From Glycine soja (taxonomy: Eukaryota > Streptophyta > Magnoliopsida > Fabales > Fabaceae), in assembly GCF_004193775.1 (NCBI RefSeq), contig NC_041010.1:40847562-40911561 (forward strand): 64,000 nucleotides of DNA, in the 5' to 3' direction. A program made the position numbers and the translations under genes. The notes under the pieces were generated by a model. It did no database searches and was not told the DNA's origin. It saw nothing but the letters and a program-made list of their open reading frames with translations. Below, in pieces: positions 1 through 13,531 of the stretch (the stretch's first letter is position 1; each line of letters starts with the position of its first letter).

Positions 1-3000
1 CAAATAGATTTGTTATCTATGTAAAAAATAAATATATTAAAAATTGGAAGGCATGCTTAATTTTGAATAACTAAAAAGACAATGTGTCTAGGGTAAAATA
101 CTTAAGATTGCAATTTTTCTTTTGTTTGTGTTTACCTTTCTTTATCCTACTCCTCCCAAAAAAATTATGACGAAAAGATTACCATAAAAATTGAAAGTCA
201 CACTATTAATCAACTAGGGTAATAAATGAACTTAAATTTTATCCGACTAAAATTTCACTACAAATACGTACTTGCATATTTAATTTTATACAAAAAAATA
301 ATTATAAAATGAGAAACATTATAACAACACATCCTTGTCAACATATACTTTTATTTGAAATTTATTAAGACTTACAAAATTTTATGACTCTCACTTTTTA
401 TTTAACAAGCCTTATGTATATTGCTAACACGTATAAGAATAATATAATATTTCAGTTTGTAATATACTTACAGTTTGATTTTAATCCCTTTAAAATTATT
501 ATTTTTTAAATAGTAAATGTTATATCGATCTTGGAGTTAATCCTTGTCGTTACTTAATCACCATTAATTGCTAAAGTGTCTAAAGAGTGAGGGACTAATA
601 TAAAAAATAAAAAAAATACCAGAGTATATGTTAGGGGGAGCTAAAATGTAAACAATAAATATTTATAAGAACTAGCCTAAAATTAATTTGCATATATTAA
701 AAAAACCAAAAAAAATAATTATTGCAAAGACTAATTTTTAAAAGAATTAAAATAAAAATTGAATATATTAAAAAACTAAAAACACATTTAAACTTATACT
801 GACCGGCAGTGAATAATTTCTGAAAAATATAAAATACTCCCGCCTTTATAATTTATACTTGATGATACTCTGTCTATACTTATTTATAATACATAATTTT
901 GAAAATAATTTTCCTTTTTTTATAAATTGTCATTTCAGTTATCTTGTGTATTATTTGTTTTTTTTAGTAAAATATCAATAAAATTAATATCTAAATTTAA
1001 CTAATTTTTAATAAACATAAATTAGTTAATAGCATTTTATAAATAGAAGTAAAAGGAGAATTATATACGAACGGATGTTACCAGAAACTAGAAACCGATG
1101 GGATAGAAGGCAGGACATTAATTTTTAAATAAGATACATAACATAGCTGGGAAAAGGTGGTCTTAAACTTTCTTTTATACACCAAAAAAAAAACAAAAAG
1201 ATTCCTATATATTTGTGTGTCTTTATTGAGCAAAGAGAAAGTGAAGAAGTGCAACAAGGTACAGTACATGTCCTCAGGGTTAGGGAGTATTTTATATTTT
1301 TTATTAAGTAGTTCATGCATGTAGGACCCCAGTGGTTGAGTTTGTTACCTTTGTGCTAATACTGTTGGCGAGCACCATCGTTGGAAATAGGCAGGTGAAC
1401 TGACCTCTATGTGTTTCATATATTAATTAAAGAAGGTACATGATGCATCTAGCTCACTTGAACTTCGACATTTTATTAATGTCAAAACTTATTAACCCTA
1501 TTTTTGTTGCTGTCACCATTAAAAATGACTTAAAATGAAACTGCATATACTAGAATGTTTGAATTTTTGGAAATGCTTCTTGGATATAATTAAATTAATG
1601 CGTCATTTTTTTTGTTATGAAAATTAAATGAGTTTTGTTAATTTTGAAGTTGGTGGTATAGCACAACCAAAATGCTCAGAGTTGAGCATCCCTTGATAAT
1701 TTTATGAGGATAATAATACGACATGGTATGTGCGAGTATAATTTGAATGGAATTCCGTAAAAAGGAGGGTCGAAGTACAACATATCAGGGCTTATTCTGT
1801 TGACTGCAAAAGCCCTTGACGTCAACAACCAAAGAGAAAGGGACCAAAATAATATTGAATAATAATAATAATAATAAAAATAAAGAATCACTTGATTTCA
1901 GACAAGGTGAAGGTTTTGTGTCATCCTAACTACAGATAAAGACTAGGATATTAATTACACAACTTGCTTTACATAATTTTACTGCATCCGTGCAACACAT
2001 TATATTCATGATTGCAGTTTCTCAACTTAATAATCATTTCAAGAAAAAAAAAAAAGGAAGCTGGATCAGGTTAATTAGTGCAAAGAATCCAATTCAAATG
2101 TAATTAATTTTCCATTATATTATATAGTTAGTGTAAAGAATTTAATTAGAATGTAGTTCATTGTTTGTATTAAGTTTTAATCATTTTTTTTTTGTGGTTA
2201 CATGAGTATTTTCTAATTTAATGGATCAAAGATTGATCTTATTCATGATATAAATTTCTTTAGGAGGATGAGGATCGAATATAAATTTATATTGAACTTT
2301 TTTTTTAGTCCACTATAAAGTAGATTGGCATGCCCTTAAGTGCCTGCGAATTAGTTTTGTTCGTCAAAATAAGTGTCTGAAAGGATATCGTTAAGAAAGA
2401 AACCGTCCAAATTAAGATCTCTTTCTTGTTTCTAGCTCATCGTTCCGCGGTGACAAGTTTGTTTTAAACTATTTAAAAGTTTACAGCAATTTTGTCTTTG
2501 TCTTGTTGGAACTATGGCCCCGATCCTTGAATTGCACCCACAAATCCCGCGCCAAATAACAAAGGAAAGTTCAATACCAAAACCAGCATTGAAATAGATT
2601 AAGGAGTTTCACTAACTTTCCTGTGTAACGAGACATCATATCCACTTCTGTGTTATGTCACGTTCAATATTATCCCTAAAACACAAAGTAAGTATTAAGA
2701 TATTAGATATCTTCCCTCCTCTATCACACTCAACAAAGAGCTTAGGGCAGCATTCTTTGTTAAGTTGGTGAACTAAACCCGTTAATGTGTTTTTTTATAC
2801 TGATAATTCACAAAGGCTTTAATCTAAAAATTGAAATTATATCCATACAATAAATATATACAACAATTAATACAATAAAAGAAAACAAAGAGAAAAAAGG
2901 CTATGAAAAAGTGAGAACAAAATTATAATAGATGAATGATATAGAAAAATAAAGAAAAAAAATATAATTTTGTTATATGAATATTATTATTTGTCCAATC

Positions 3001-4904
3001 TAATTAAAAGTCCACAACCACCAACTTCACCAAGTTAGGCATGTCACTTCAGTTAGGGAAGTGGGCTTAACTGAATTCCATTGGCGTCTTAAAGTGCATG
3101 AGTCGATAAGAAGCATAACCCTTAATATTATAAAATGTTAAACAAAAGTGCATCTTCAAACTGAACCAACGAAAATATTCGATGCTTAATTCCCTCCAAT
3201 TAGATTATATATGCACACTGAGTAGTTTTGACCGGTTTTGTTAATCAAAATTCCAAGGTGGGGCACCAACTAAAAGGGATATAAGGACACAGATACAACT
3301 CTGATAGTGAGAGAATATACTACAGGGATGATACCTATGTGGGTTGGTTATGTAAACTTCTTCTCTAAAGGATTGCAATGGATTCGTTTGGAGATCTAGT
3401 GAGTTTGGCATCCACATATATATTATAGAAATTATAATTAATAAATTAAAAACTTGTCCTCTGCTTGAAATATTGCACATGTAAAATATCATTGACATAC
3501 CATTGTGCGTGATTTTGGAAAGTTGATTAACCTCATGTTTTTTTTTTCATAGTGGTTAAGCTCGTGTTAGAGACTTAGAGTTATTTTATTAATGCAATTA
3601 AATTATATAAAATTTTATTGTATTAATTCAAACTTTGTTGTAGTTATTGTACACAAAAAAAAGTTATATAATATTTATAATAATATTTTTTTATATCAGG
3701 ACTTTGTTGCCTCTGGCTGCTATCATTTTTATCACTTTTGCAAGATATCTTAATTATAAAAAAAGATAAACTATGATCAGTAGATATCTCATCTTATTTA
3801 TAAGAAAAGGAAGTCTGAGGGAAAACGTAAAAAGTAATTAATTCTCATTATTGAGGGGGAAATAATGACAATGCTACTGATAAATCAAACATATGAGGTC
3901 AATGAGTATTTTTTATTATTCATCAGGGTCGGGTCAGTGGGTATTGGTTGAACATTAAGTAACACACCATAAAAAAAAAAGTAACACGATCAGATTATCA
4001 AATACGTTTATATCATTATTTACTCGAGCCTTCTGGATTCGTGGTATTCCTTTGTCCTTAAAGAGAAATAACCTGTCTCTCACCTATAAACTCTGATTAA
4101 AAACAATTAAAATTAAATGTAATTACATAAGCATTTCTGGATTCATTTTTGTGTGTTTTAGGAAAGGAGTTGAAAGGAAAAAAAATGAATTAACTATATG
4201 TATAAAATTACATATATAAGCTGATAAGCATTTATACTAAAAAAAATTAAAAACAAGAGTAATTTTTGGGTCATCATAATATTGACATGGAACATCTACC
4301 AATTTTATTGATAACTAATTTTTTTTTTCTGAATGATTGATAATTTGTAATAAAATCTCTTTTTTCAACAATTTTTGTTTTCTATCAATAAAATTCAAAT
4401 TTAAAATCTTATTTAAGAGACTATTGAGCCAATGATTTGTTGGTGAAACAAGAGCAATAATTTAATCTTTTATTTTGAAAAGATTAAAAATATAAGTGGG
4501 TTCTACAATTTGTTTCCTTACTTTCCCTTTTATGTGATACCAAGTAATGAAGGAAGATAGGAAGGGAATTCATTGACCCTACTGTAAGTTTCAAACAAGA
4601 TCCCATAACTTCATTGTGACATGTATTTAACCAGAAGCGAAAGCTTCTTCCGTTACAGTCCTCTTTATTTATAGTTCAACTTGAGCTCAAGTTTCTCTTT
4701 CTCCATCTCTTGAAGAAGTAAGAAAATATAATAAAAATTCATTATTACAGTTTGGAGGAGAAACAAAAGGGTTCAGTCAGGGGCCAAAGTGAAGGAAGAA
4801 ATATAAAGACACCAAGTTGGCAAAACCCATAACTCCAAATTCCATTAGGGCCGCATATAACAATGACTTGGACTGGGTCATATTCAATTAGTTTTTTGGC
4901 TAGT
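1..4904. other. AT-rich intergenic region, no gene recognised
   Basis: Low-complexity AT-rich sequence with many homopolymer runs. The open frames here are short (under about 90 codons), lack recognisable domains and look like chance frames. A possible decayed MITE lies near 833-1063: its left edge carries a CTCCCGCC-type end and its right edge a loosely matching inverted GGAG-type end, but the match is weak. I see no RNA gene, LTR pair or splice-supported exon. Confidence 0.6.
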
Positions 4905-6365
4905 TGATACATTATTGTTGTACTGAAACAAATGATCCATGCAGACATAAGAGGAACCACCTGAACTAACAGTCTTGTAGGTCAACGCAGCCATGAGATC
5001 ATTGACCATATCGTCCACAACTTTCCTGTCACGGACGCACAACCCAAGTTTGAATTAACATTGCCTTTCATATTACGGCTATGCATAAATGTTGCCGAAT
5101 GCCGACAACCGATCAATATATACTTACTATTCCTGGTTGATTCAACACCACATGCTCTTGCTTTCGAGGGACAACACGTTTTAAATTTGATTACCAAATT
5201 AACACGACAAACAATGCCCAAAGAGCCAAAACAATGCTATTTTTTTAATATACTACAAAAGATCTACATTCATAACTTCTAAGAAATCTTGAAATATTAC
5301 ATGAAAACATATCGGATTAGCAAAATTTATTTTTTGTTTTATTATTGTCTTATTAGAGTCTTTTTATAAAGCGACTAAATTTTTAGTTTTTATTTATTTT
5401 TTAGGTTCGTATTGTATTCTGGCCCATTTTAAAGTTTTTAAAATAAAATTAACTTTTCATTAACGTGATAGAAAATGCAAACAACACGTAATTTTCAAAA
5501 GTTATTATAAGTGTTTTTATGATATTAATTAAGGAAATGAATATATGTGAAGTTAATGAAAACCTAAATATTCAATGCATAAAAATATAGAAATATTTAA
5601 TTATTGATTGTATATACACCTAAATAAAAGCTATCATTTCTTTTTATTGATTGTATATACATGCACCTATATTTTTCACTATTTTAACTCTGTCTTCCAA
5701 GTGTCCCTTAATATTTTGGGTATATATCCAAATCCAAATATTACACATTTTCCTTTAGATCATTAGCACATTGGTTATCACGAAGTTGCGGGTGCTCTAA
5801 CTATATCGTAACATATATGTTTCCATTTCTTAAGTGTAGAATACCATATACTGATGTAAATATTGAACTACCATGCATAATAATTAAATAAAGGAAAACG
5901 TTGTTCCAAATATACAGAAGGAAACTGCCACATGACGCAACTCCAACTCTCCTAATCCAAGGAATTCCAAAGATGATGTGGGTGGGCAACACTCTGCACC
6001 AACTATGCACCGTACTGAAAAATTGATTATAGAAGAATCCAAATAGATACAGAAAATTCCATATGATTCTGTTATTTATTCTGGATTTCAAGTGTGCCTG
6101 GAGAGGACCCATGGTGAAGACTTAAGGAAACTGCAGACGCATCTGTGACAACACGGAACCTTCTAGATCCTCGAACGTGTTCAGTACGAGTGCACGTGCT
6201 CGAAGCGACTCACGTGTCTCCAAGACCACAGAATTCATAGGAAATGCTATGTCGGATTCAGTTCCCTGACAGAAACTCGAGAGATCCCGACAACTGTGCA
6301 CGTTTTCTATGCCTGGGATACCTGTTATGGCGCGATCCATGTCTTATTCACCTTTCAACAGTTTG
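4905..6365 (-). pseudogene. UGT85-like UDP-glycosyltransferase pseudogene
   Basis: Remnant of a family-1 plant UDP-glucosyltransferase (small-molecule glucosylation in the cytosol), resembling UGT85 enzymes. The 5' piece at about 6055-6365 reads on the minus strand as the stretch after the N-terminal half: an MDRAITGIPG segment, then ARALVLNTFEDLEG, then VFTMGPLQAHLKSR. It is broken by in-frame TAA codons at 6344-6346 and 6122-6124. The 3' piece at about 4905-5050 reads as the C-terminus (LGLCVRDRKVVDDMVNDLM, then SVSxGGSSY-like residues), with a short internal deletion. The roughly 1 kb between them, where the catalytic plant UGT signature box should lie, is not recognisable. What I see is two collinear fragments; that they form one decayed gene is inference. 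Not expected to encode an enzyme. Confidence 0.7.
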
Positions 6366-8439
6366 GATTAATTCAACCACAATTAATTAAAGATTAATCT
6401 CTCATTTTTAATAAGAAATAAGTAATAGAGGAAGATATATATAGTATCACTCACTTGTTTCGGAGGTATTAGTATTCATAAAAAGTAATTTGAGAACACA
6501 TCTTAATTCCTTAAAACTTAGATTTATTTGTTTTTTTCTTATATGTTTAACTTTTTGACTTTATGTTTAACTTTTTCACTTTTTATACAAAAAGTAGGTC
6601 CCGAAGCAGTAAGCACTGATGGCTACAATAATTTGAAGCAGCGTTGCCTTACAATATATACAAGGAATATCTTTTGTATTGGAAAGTTTTGTAGCTTACA
6701 ATATATACCCAAATAGAAAGGCTATAGACCACATTATAAAGCAAACCAACAATACAAACGTGGCTCATATCCACAAATCCTTTAGCTTTCAGATTCTATA
6801 GCATTAACTTCAATATTAAAAACTTCTTACCCATTGTCCAGAGACTCTTCGTTATGCGAAGGTATTAATGAAAAAAAAAACATATAGTCAGACAATTAAT
6901 GTGGCAAATTGATTCCACTGATTTGCACAAATTTAGCAGCCCTAATCACTTTAAGAATGCAGGCTTAACTGCTTAAAAGTATAACACAGCCATGAACCGC
7001 CAAAAATAAGACTTTTCTCAGACAGAACTTACAAGTATTCCAAAGACAGAGAACCTCAAATATACCAAGGCCATGTCAAAACATATATATGGGTTCAGGA
7101 CCTCAAATATAGCATCTTTTTGGCTCAGATTTTGTTGGACTAGACATCACCCTAGCTTATGATCCTGATAGCAGGGAGAATGAGGCAGTTTGTGATTGAC
7201 ACTCCAATGGGTACTCGAACCCATTTGCATCACCTTGTGATTTTTTGTACATTCGGATATAGACAAGACAAAGTATATCTAAGTTAAGCGTAAAACAAGG
7301 ATCTGCGTGTTGAAAAGTGAAGAACTTGTTAGGCTGCGTGAACAATAATTTTATTTTGTAGTGATTTTCAATTTAAAATTTCATGTGCTATCATTTCTTA
7401 CTATATTAATCACATGAACTTTCTACACTCAAATGAATTGACGCATGATTCATGATTGCAACATGGTGACATTGGTTTATCTTAAAATGAAGCCAAGAAG
7501 AATTATTTTTAAGATTTGTTTACCTCTTCATTCTTTTAAATTACTAAGCTGTATAGTAGGAGGTTAGTTTACTCCATTTACCTTTTTTTTTCAATTATTA
7601 ATACAAATATTCGTAAATAACCAAAAGTGTAGACTCTCATCTTCCAACGGTAGCAAGTTCTACGCTTATCAGCACACAACCTCGTTTTGATGTTTGATTA
7701 AATATGAAAAATTTACAGTTTTGGGATTTGAATAAAAAAAAAAAGTGTGTATGTAAGTTTTGTTAAATCTTTGCTATTTGATTCTTTTTTTTTCCAGTTA
7801 TTTGATTCTTTCATAACTTAACTGCTCTCCCGTAAAAAACGATAAATTATGATATAAGTACAAAATATTTAATAAATTTGACGATAACTAATCCCAACTA
7901 AAAAAATAGTTGACTTCTTTTAGTAGAAATTCTTTGCTTAAGTTATAATCACATTTTTTATTTTATCAATATTCGACTCAGACTTTATTTAGAGAATTTA
8001 AACCCAAAGTCACTTGAATCAAAATAAAGTTAATATATTTTATTAGTTTAACATGATAGAATAAATACTTAAATAGTAAACTAAGTTAATTATATCTTAT
8101 TTATGTACAAAATAATTGATTAAATTAAGATAAAATAATTTATGTTCTGTTAATATGCCTTTGAATCAATATTGATAAAATTGATTTTAATTAAAATTTT
8201 TGAAGTTATATAATTTATATTTAAATATTTTAAATATAAAATCAAGTTATTCAGGCAAAAAAAAATATAAATGAAATTAGAAGTAAAAATGAATATAAAA
8301 TATTGTATCAAATATAAAAATGATTTAAACTAAAAATGAATTGTGAAGCAATAATTAGAATTAAAAGAAGGGGCGAGGCAGTTAAAAGGCGTTAGAGAGT
8401 TTAGAGGGGGAGATTACACTAGTCCGTTGGGCGGTGGTA
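6366..8439. other. Intergenic region and promoter side of the histone-fold gene
   Basis: AT-rich sequence. A 62-codon minus-strand frame at 7157-7345 has ordinary coding-like composition but matches no family I know. The last 300 bases before 8440 are very AT-rich, then switch abruptly to GC-rich sequence near 8370, consistent with the 5' untranslated region of the downstream gene. No clear TATA box was fixed. Confidence 0.45.
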
Positions 8440-11400
8440 ATGGCTCTGCTGGGGGAGGGAGGTCGCGGCTACGAACTGGCTCGGAAGCTTGACACGTGCG
8501 GCGTGTGGCGAACCTGGCTCGGCGACGCCACCTACGCCAACTTCGCACCCTTCCTCTCTTCCCCTTCCGCTTGGGACTCCTTCATAACCTCCACCACTCA
8601 CATCCCTCTCCAACTCAGAGTCCGCGCCCTCCTCTTCGATAAAGCCACCGTTTCCCTCTCCCTAAACCCTAACCCTAACCCTAACCCTATCTCCTATCTC
8701 CAACGCCTCAACCCTATTTACCTCCAATTACACGCCGACGACGTCTACTTCACCCTCGACGCCGACTCCAAGGTCCTCCAAACCCTACCTCTTCACCATT
8801 CTCTTTCAATTTCATTCTCCGTATTTACATTTTGTTCCTTCAATTTAATGCAGAATCAGTCAAAGCCTTCTTCCTCGACTGGATCCAGGTACGTTGAATC
8901 TCAACTTCCCGAAACGTGGTATAATCAAGTAATCGAAAAGTACAAAGCTAATAAGAACCTAGTTTCCGGCGAATCACGTTCGCCGGCGGATATGGCTTCT
9001 TATATTACCTACGTTACTAATCATAAGAAACGGCGCGTGGCATTCAAGGAAGATGTTACGGATCACGCGCTGCAACCGAACGGTGGTGGTAGTTTTGTTG
9101 CTGATGATGATTGTGCGGTTTTTCCGGAGATAGCGTACGCGTTGAACTGCGTGCCTGATAGCGCGCTTCCGTTGAGTGATAGAGTGGAAAGTAGTAGTAA
9201 CCAGAAAGTGAAGGTGCTTAGTGTTCTTGATACCTTGCCTCCTATTGCGGCAACTAGGAGTTCTGTTATGATGGAGAGGCTCGGGGTTAGGCCTGAGCAT
9301 GGTAGTGTGGAACATGGAGGAGGGTTGTCTCGTGGGAAATTCGGAGCTGAGGGGAATGGGAAAGTTATTGGGCCTGAGCAAGCAGCGAAATTGTCGCAGA
9401 AGGCAGTGGCACGTATTTTGTTGGGTGTTGGGTTTGAAGGTGCCATGGAAGGTTCTGTTGAGGACTTCTCTGAAGTATTGAGCGGACGGATATGTAAAAT
9501 AGGAACAAATTTGAGGGTGCTTGCTGATAGTTACAAGAAACAGTGCTCGGCCATTGAGCTTCTGAAGATGTTGCTTAAAACAGTGGGGTTTAGGTGAGTT
9601 TAAACACTTTCTCTTGTGTTTAGTTTTTTACTATTAAATGTTTTAGCGTAGAAAAATATCTTAATCTTACTCTGCATTAATATGCTCATGTTCAAGGTGA
9701 TTGCTCTAACACTACAGTATTACTTTGTTTATAAACATTCAAGAAATAGAAATCTACAAGGGGGAGGAAGAGGGATATATGATGACAAATTGTGGTGCTG
9801 TGAACTTTTTGTTGCATAGATTTGTTGTGGTTGTGCAAGGATTTTGTTGGCAATAATGTTACCCTGATATATTTTGCATTTAAATCAAGATATCTTAAAC
9901 ATGCAGTGAATGCATTTTAGCATTTTTTGTTCTTTGCTCACAGTAATTTTGCGCCATTAGTGGATGTGGTTAAAGATGGCTCCAAGAATAATGTACATCA
10001 GAGTCAGCAACAAGTTCATGGAATGCAGCCACAGCTACAGCAACAACAGCAGAGTTCCCTTCGGTTACCTCAACAAGTACTTACATCTATTTCTTTGACC
10101 ATTATTTAATGCTTTAAGTTACTTGTGTGATGCATGGATATGAACAGGGGCACAGGCTGTGAGACATAGAATGTCCTTATTTTGGATCCTTTGAGAACCC
10201 TTCACTTTTGTAGATGTATTTTGTGCTTCCTCAAAACTGAATTACCCTATGCCTCAAGTTGAATTATGATTTTTTTTTTGTCTGGCCAGTGATAATTATT
10301 TGTAGCATCCATCAAAAAATTATTTTGTACGTATCGAGTGTTATTTCAATATGAATATTATGAGACTGCAGTTCACATGCTAGTTTTTATCTGTGGCTGC
10401 ATATTTTTTGCTCATGTTCAATTTGTAGTACGGAGTGCTATATTTTATATATTTGTTCACGATCCACTCATTTCGTTTATATTTGTTCATTGTTATTAAG
10501 TTCTGTGATTTATTAGGTTTGTTTGTCCTATTTGGGTTGTAGCTCTATGTTTGAGCTTTGGAGAAATACTGCAGACATCCCCCTTTCCTCTCTTTTTTTT
10601 AACCCTTAGCAGTTAGATGATGGAGATAACAATGATTTGATATTAGCCCTTTATTGCATTATAGAAAAACGCATTTGCCATGCCCCCTCTCACCAATTAT
10701 GGTATCATGATAAGGAAGAGAATTTGTGCTGATTGATTTCTTTTTATGCATGTGTCCTTTATGTGAATTTGTGACTGGTTGCATCCTATATTACCTGAAT
10801 GATTTTGTTCATTAAGAGCTTTCCGATATCCTCTGCAAGCTTGATTAATGATTTCTACAATGCATTATGTATATTGTTAATGTGCAGGTTCAAATGCAGA
10901 GGCAAATGCATCCGCAGATGCAGCAGATGATTCATTCCCAAAATATGGCTTTTCATCAGCAGCAACATCAACAACAGCCGCAGCAACAGCAGTTAGAGAG
11001 AATGCGAAGGCGTGCAGCAGCAGCAGCTACTCCTCGCCCTGCTATGGATATAGATAAGGAAAGACCAGTGGTTCAAGTCAAGATTGAAAACCAGGATTTA
11101 CCACTTGATGGTAATGCCTTCACTTCTAGACATCCTCAAATGCAGCAGTTTAGGCAGCAGCAGCAGATAGCTGCAATGTCAAATTTCCATCCTCAATCAG
11201 GCACTCAGTTCAGACAGATGGGTTCCTTACAGATTCCTTCAATACAGTCCCCGTAAGTTGCTTCAATCTTCAAATATATGAATGGTGCTGTTAGGGTGGC
11301 TTTTATGCTATCTTTATTAAGACGTTATTGTTTGTCTATAGGAACATTAGCATGGTTAGAGCCCCGCCTGTGAAGGTGGAGGGCTTCTCGGAATTGATGG

Positions 11401-11465
11401 GTGGGGATTCTACATCAAAGCATGATCTGGAGGAAAATAGACTGACTTCTCCCAATGGTAAATAG
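8440..11465 (+). CDS. Gln-rich protein with a histone-fold (bromodomain-associated-like) segment
   Basis: Proposed exons: 8440-8772, 8854-9593, 9944-10076, 10888-11252 and 11342-11465, all GT-AG, giving 564 aa. The start is the first ATG in frame (MALLGEGGRGYELARKL); a GTG two codons upstream is not a plausible plant start. Residues about 1-110 are a conserved-looking N-terminus. The end of exon 2 (about residues 295-360) has the helix-loop-helix pattern of a histone fold: LSQKAVARILLGVGFEG, then VLSGRICKIGTNLRVLAD, then a final helix ending LLKTVGF. Such folds occur in TAF and Spt7-like subunits of TFIID and SAGA. Exons 3-4 are Gln/Met-rich low-complexity sequence, typical of transcription cofactors. 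A nuclear transcription-cofactor role is inference. The first intron is only 81 nt, in frame and free of stops, so a 591-aa retained form is possible. Confidence 0.75.
8661..8690 (+). repeat. Telomere-like CCCTAA repeat inside coding exon 1
   Basis: One CCTAAAC unit followed by several CCCTAA hexamers, translated as alternating Asn-Pro. The 6-nt period keeps the reading frame, unlike the usual 7-nt plant telomeric unit. Confidence 0.85.
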
Positions 11466-12669
11466 CCGTTCTAGTATTTTGGTCAACGAGTGTGTGCATC
11501 CCCAGAGGTCCTATGGATCTGGTATGGTGTCAAAATTTGTCATGGCCTTCATTGTAATAGAACTTCTTCAGTTTATTTTGTATAGTAGCTCTCACAGTAC
11601 ATCCCAGGAAGTGTACATCATCAAACATCATGGATCAAATATATATTTAACGAACCAATTGCTCTCATAATGCACTAATTTCTGCTAGGGATATTCTGTA
11701 ACGTGTAAAAAATAAATCAAATTTTGTTGGCATCTGCTTTAATGTTTGTGATTATTTATTTGATAGCGATATAAATTGCCAGGAAAAATTTTCTGCTAAT
11801 CACTGTTTTTCGCTTCTTTATTCCTCTATTCTGGCAAGACAGTCTGAAATGTGTAACTAACTTTTGCTACTCTTTGCCCGTGTTGGTTTGTTCCTCTGCG
11901 TTAATGTTTGTATTATTTAACCATAAATTTGGAGGAAAATTTTGCCATGCATCATTACCTTCCTTCACATTCATTCAAGAAAGTTTATAAATAAAAATAT
12001 TTCATTTGATGCACGGAGGTATGCAACTTCTACAAGAACCTAGCTCTACAATTATCCTCACATCAGAACATCGTGAATTTGAGATAGACAGCCTTACAAT
12101 ATTTTTTTCGAAGGCACTTTCTTTACTTTGAATTGGCAATGTTTCATAAAACATAATATCAAAATATCATCATGCTAATGAATAGCAAACGATATAAATA
12201 AATTTTAAATATATCGCCAAAATCCATTAAGTGCTCAGTTACAATTCCCATACTAGAATAAAAAAAAAAAAAATATTCTGCTGCGCTAGATCGCAACAAA
12301 AACACACTGGAAGAACTATATACAAATAAAAAAATTCACATGATAAATTCTCGCCGCCGATCCAACTCTGAAATCGGAAATACCGACATTAATAGCGGGT
12401 TCAAACTTTCAAATTGATTTAGGACAATAAAAAAAGAATCTTGAGAAATTTCTACATGCAAAATTTTTTCTTCAGTTCCTGCAAACTTTCATATTTACTA
12501 ATTACTCCTAAATCACGCTGACAAAGTTGCACAAGAATAATGTAGGTTCAGACTTGTTTGAAAAATTACGACGATAGTGGTTCTACCTCTCATTAATCCA
12601 AAAGGCATTCACTGATTACGCCAACACTCCCAATAATACAGCAACAATTTACCTTTGAAATGGATTCGT
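11466..12669. other. 3' region and intergenic sequence
   Basis: Begins with the likely 3' untranslated region of the histone-fold gene and continues as AT-rich sequence. No coding similarity was recognised. A 13-base A-run lies near 12261. Nothing else can be supported. Confidence 0.5.
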
Positions 12670-12908
12670 TGAAAGAAAGACTTTGAAATAAAGGAATAAA
12701 TCTGAATTGTATTTCTGACTTGTGTTCAAAGAGAGATTACAAATTTCAATTCCTACAAATAAAAAAATAAAAAATAAAAAAAGAGATTACAAATGGCATT
12801 TATAGATTTCTTCATCTCAACTAAGAAAATAAAAAAGAATGAAAATTATACAAATCAAATCAGCCTAATTATAGGAATAAATTAAATTTTCCTAATTACA
12901 TTTCAACA
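12670..12908 (-). repeat. 3' LTR of the small retroelement
   Basis: Matches 13532-13758 across its length, including the shared stretch AAGTCAGAAATACAATT and the shared TCTTTCTTTC end. It contains a duplicated piece around TTTGTAATCTCT. Confidence 0.75.
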
Positions 12909-13531
12909 CTTCCCCTCAAACTAGTGAATTGATATGCATCACTCCCGCAAGCAAGATCATAAAAGTTCACTGATAAAAGGCCCTTGGTGAATAGGGTAAG
13001 CTCTCAATGGAAAATGATTTCCTGAATCTTCTGGCAGTGGTTTTGATTGATCAAAGGTGCAGCAGCAATCAAGACTACTGCTAAGTGGCTATAATGAAGG
13101 CAGCCAGTCAATGAAGGTGCCAAATGCTGCAAAAAAGGCAGTGCAAAAAATGGCACAATGAAGGTAGCAAAATAGGGGTATAATGAAGGTGCAAAATGCT
13201 GCAATAAAGGCTGTAAAAAAGGACCACCATGCTGCAGTGAAGGCAGCAAAAAACGGGAAGAATAAAGGAGCCGAATGTTGTAATGAAGGTAAAGAAAAGG
13301 GGGCATATCAAACAAACTGAGTAGCAGCCAAACCAGTGGATCTTTGGAAAGAGATATCCAAAGACCAAACAAGGTCAAAGGAATACAGCCAGAGCCAGAA
13401 GTAGCAAATGTTCATCAACAAACAAAACGAAACCAGCTGTGTAGAAGAGATGACAACGGCATGAGTAGGGAGCTCAACAGTGAGTGAAGTAGTGACCGGA
13501 CAGAACACAGAGGATGGTATCCCTGATACCA

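Noticed and set aside
833..1063. MITE with CTCCCGCC-like ends
   Set aside because: The inverted ends match only loosely and no TA or other duplication was convincing, so it was not called as a feature.
7157..7345. 62-codon minus-strand frame with ordinary amino-acid composition
   Set aside because: No recognisable family, no neighbouring exons, and length expected by chance.
8974..9446. Two minus-strand frames of 127-135 codons
   Set aside because: Opposite exon 2 of the histone-fold gene; no domain or splice support.
13004..13378. 124-codon Leu/Phe/His-rich minus-strand frame in the small LTR element
   Set aside because: Generated by the internal ATGAAGG-type repeats; no gag, protease or RT similarity.
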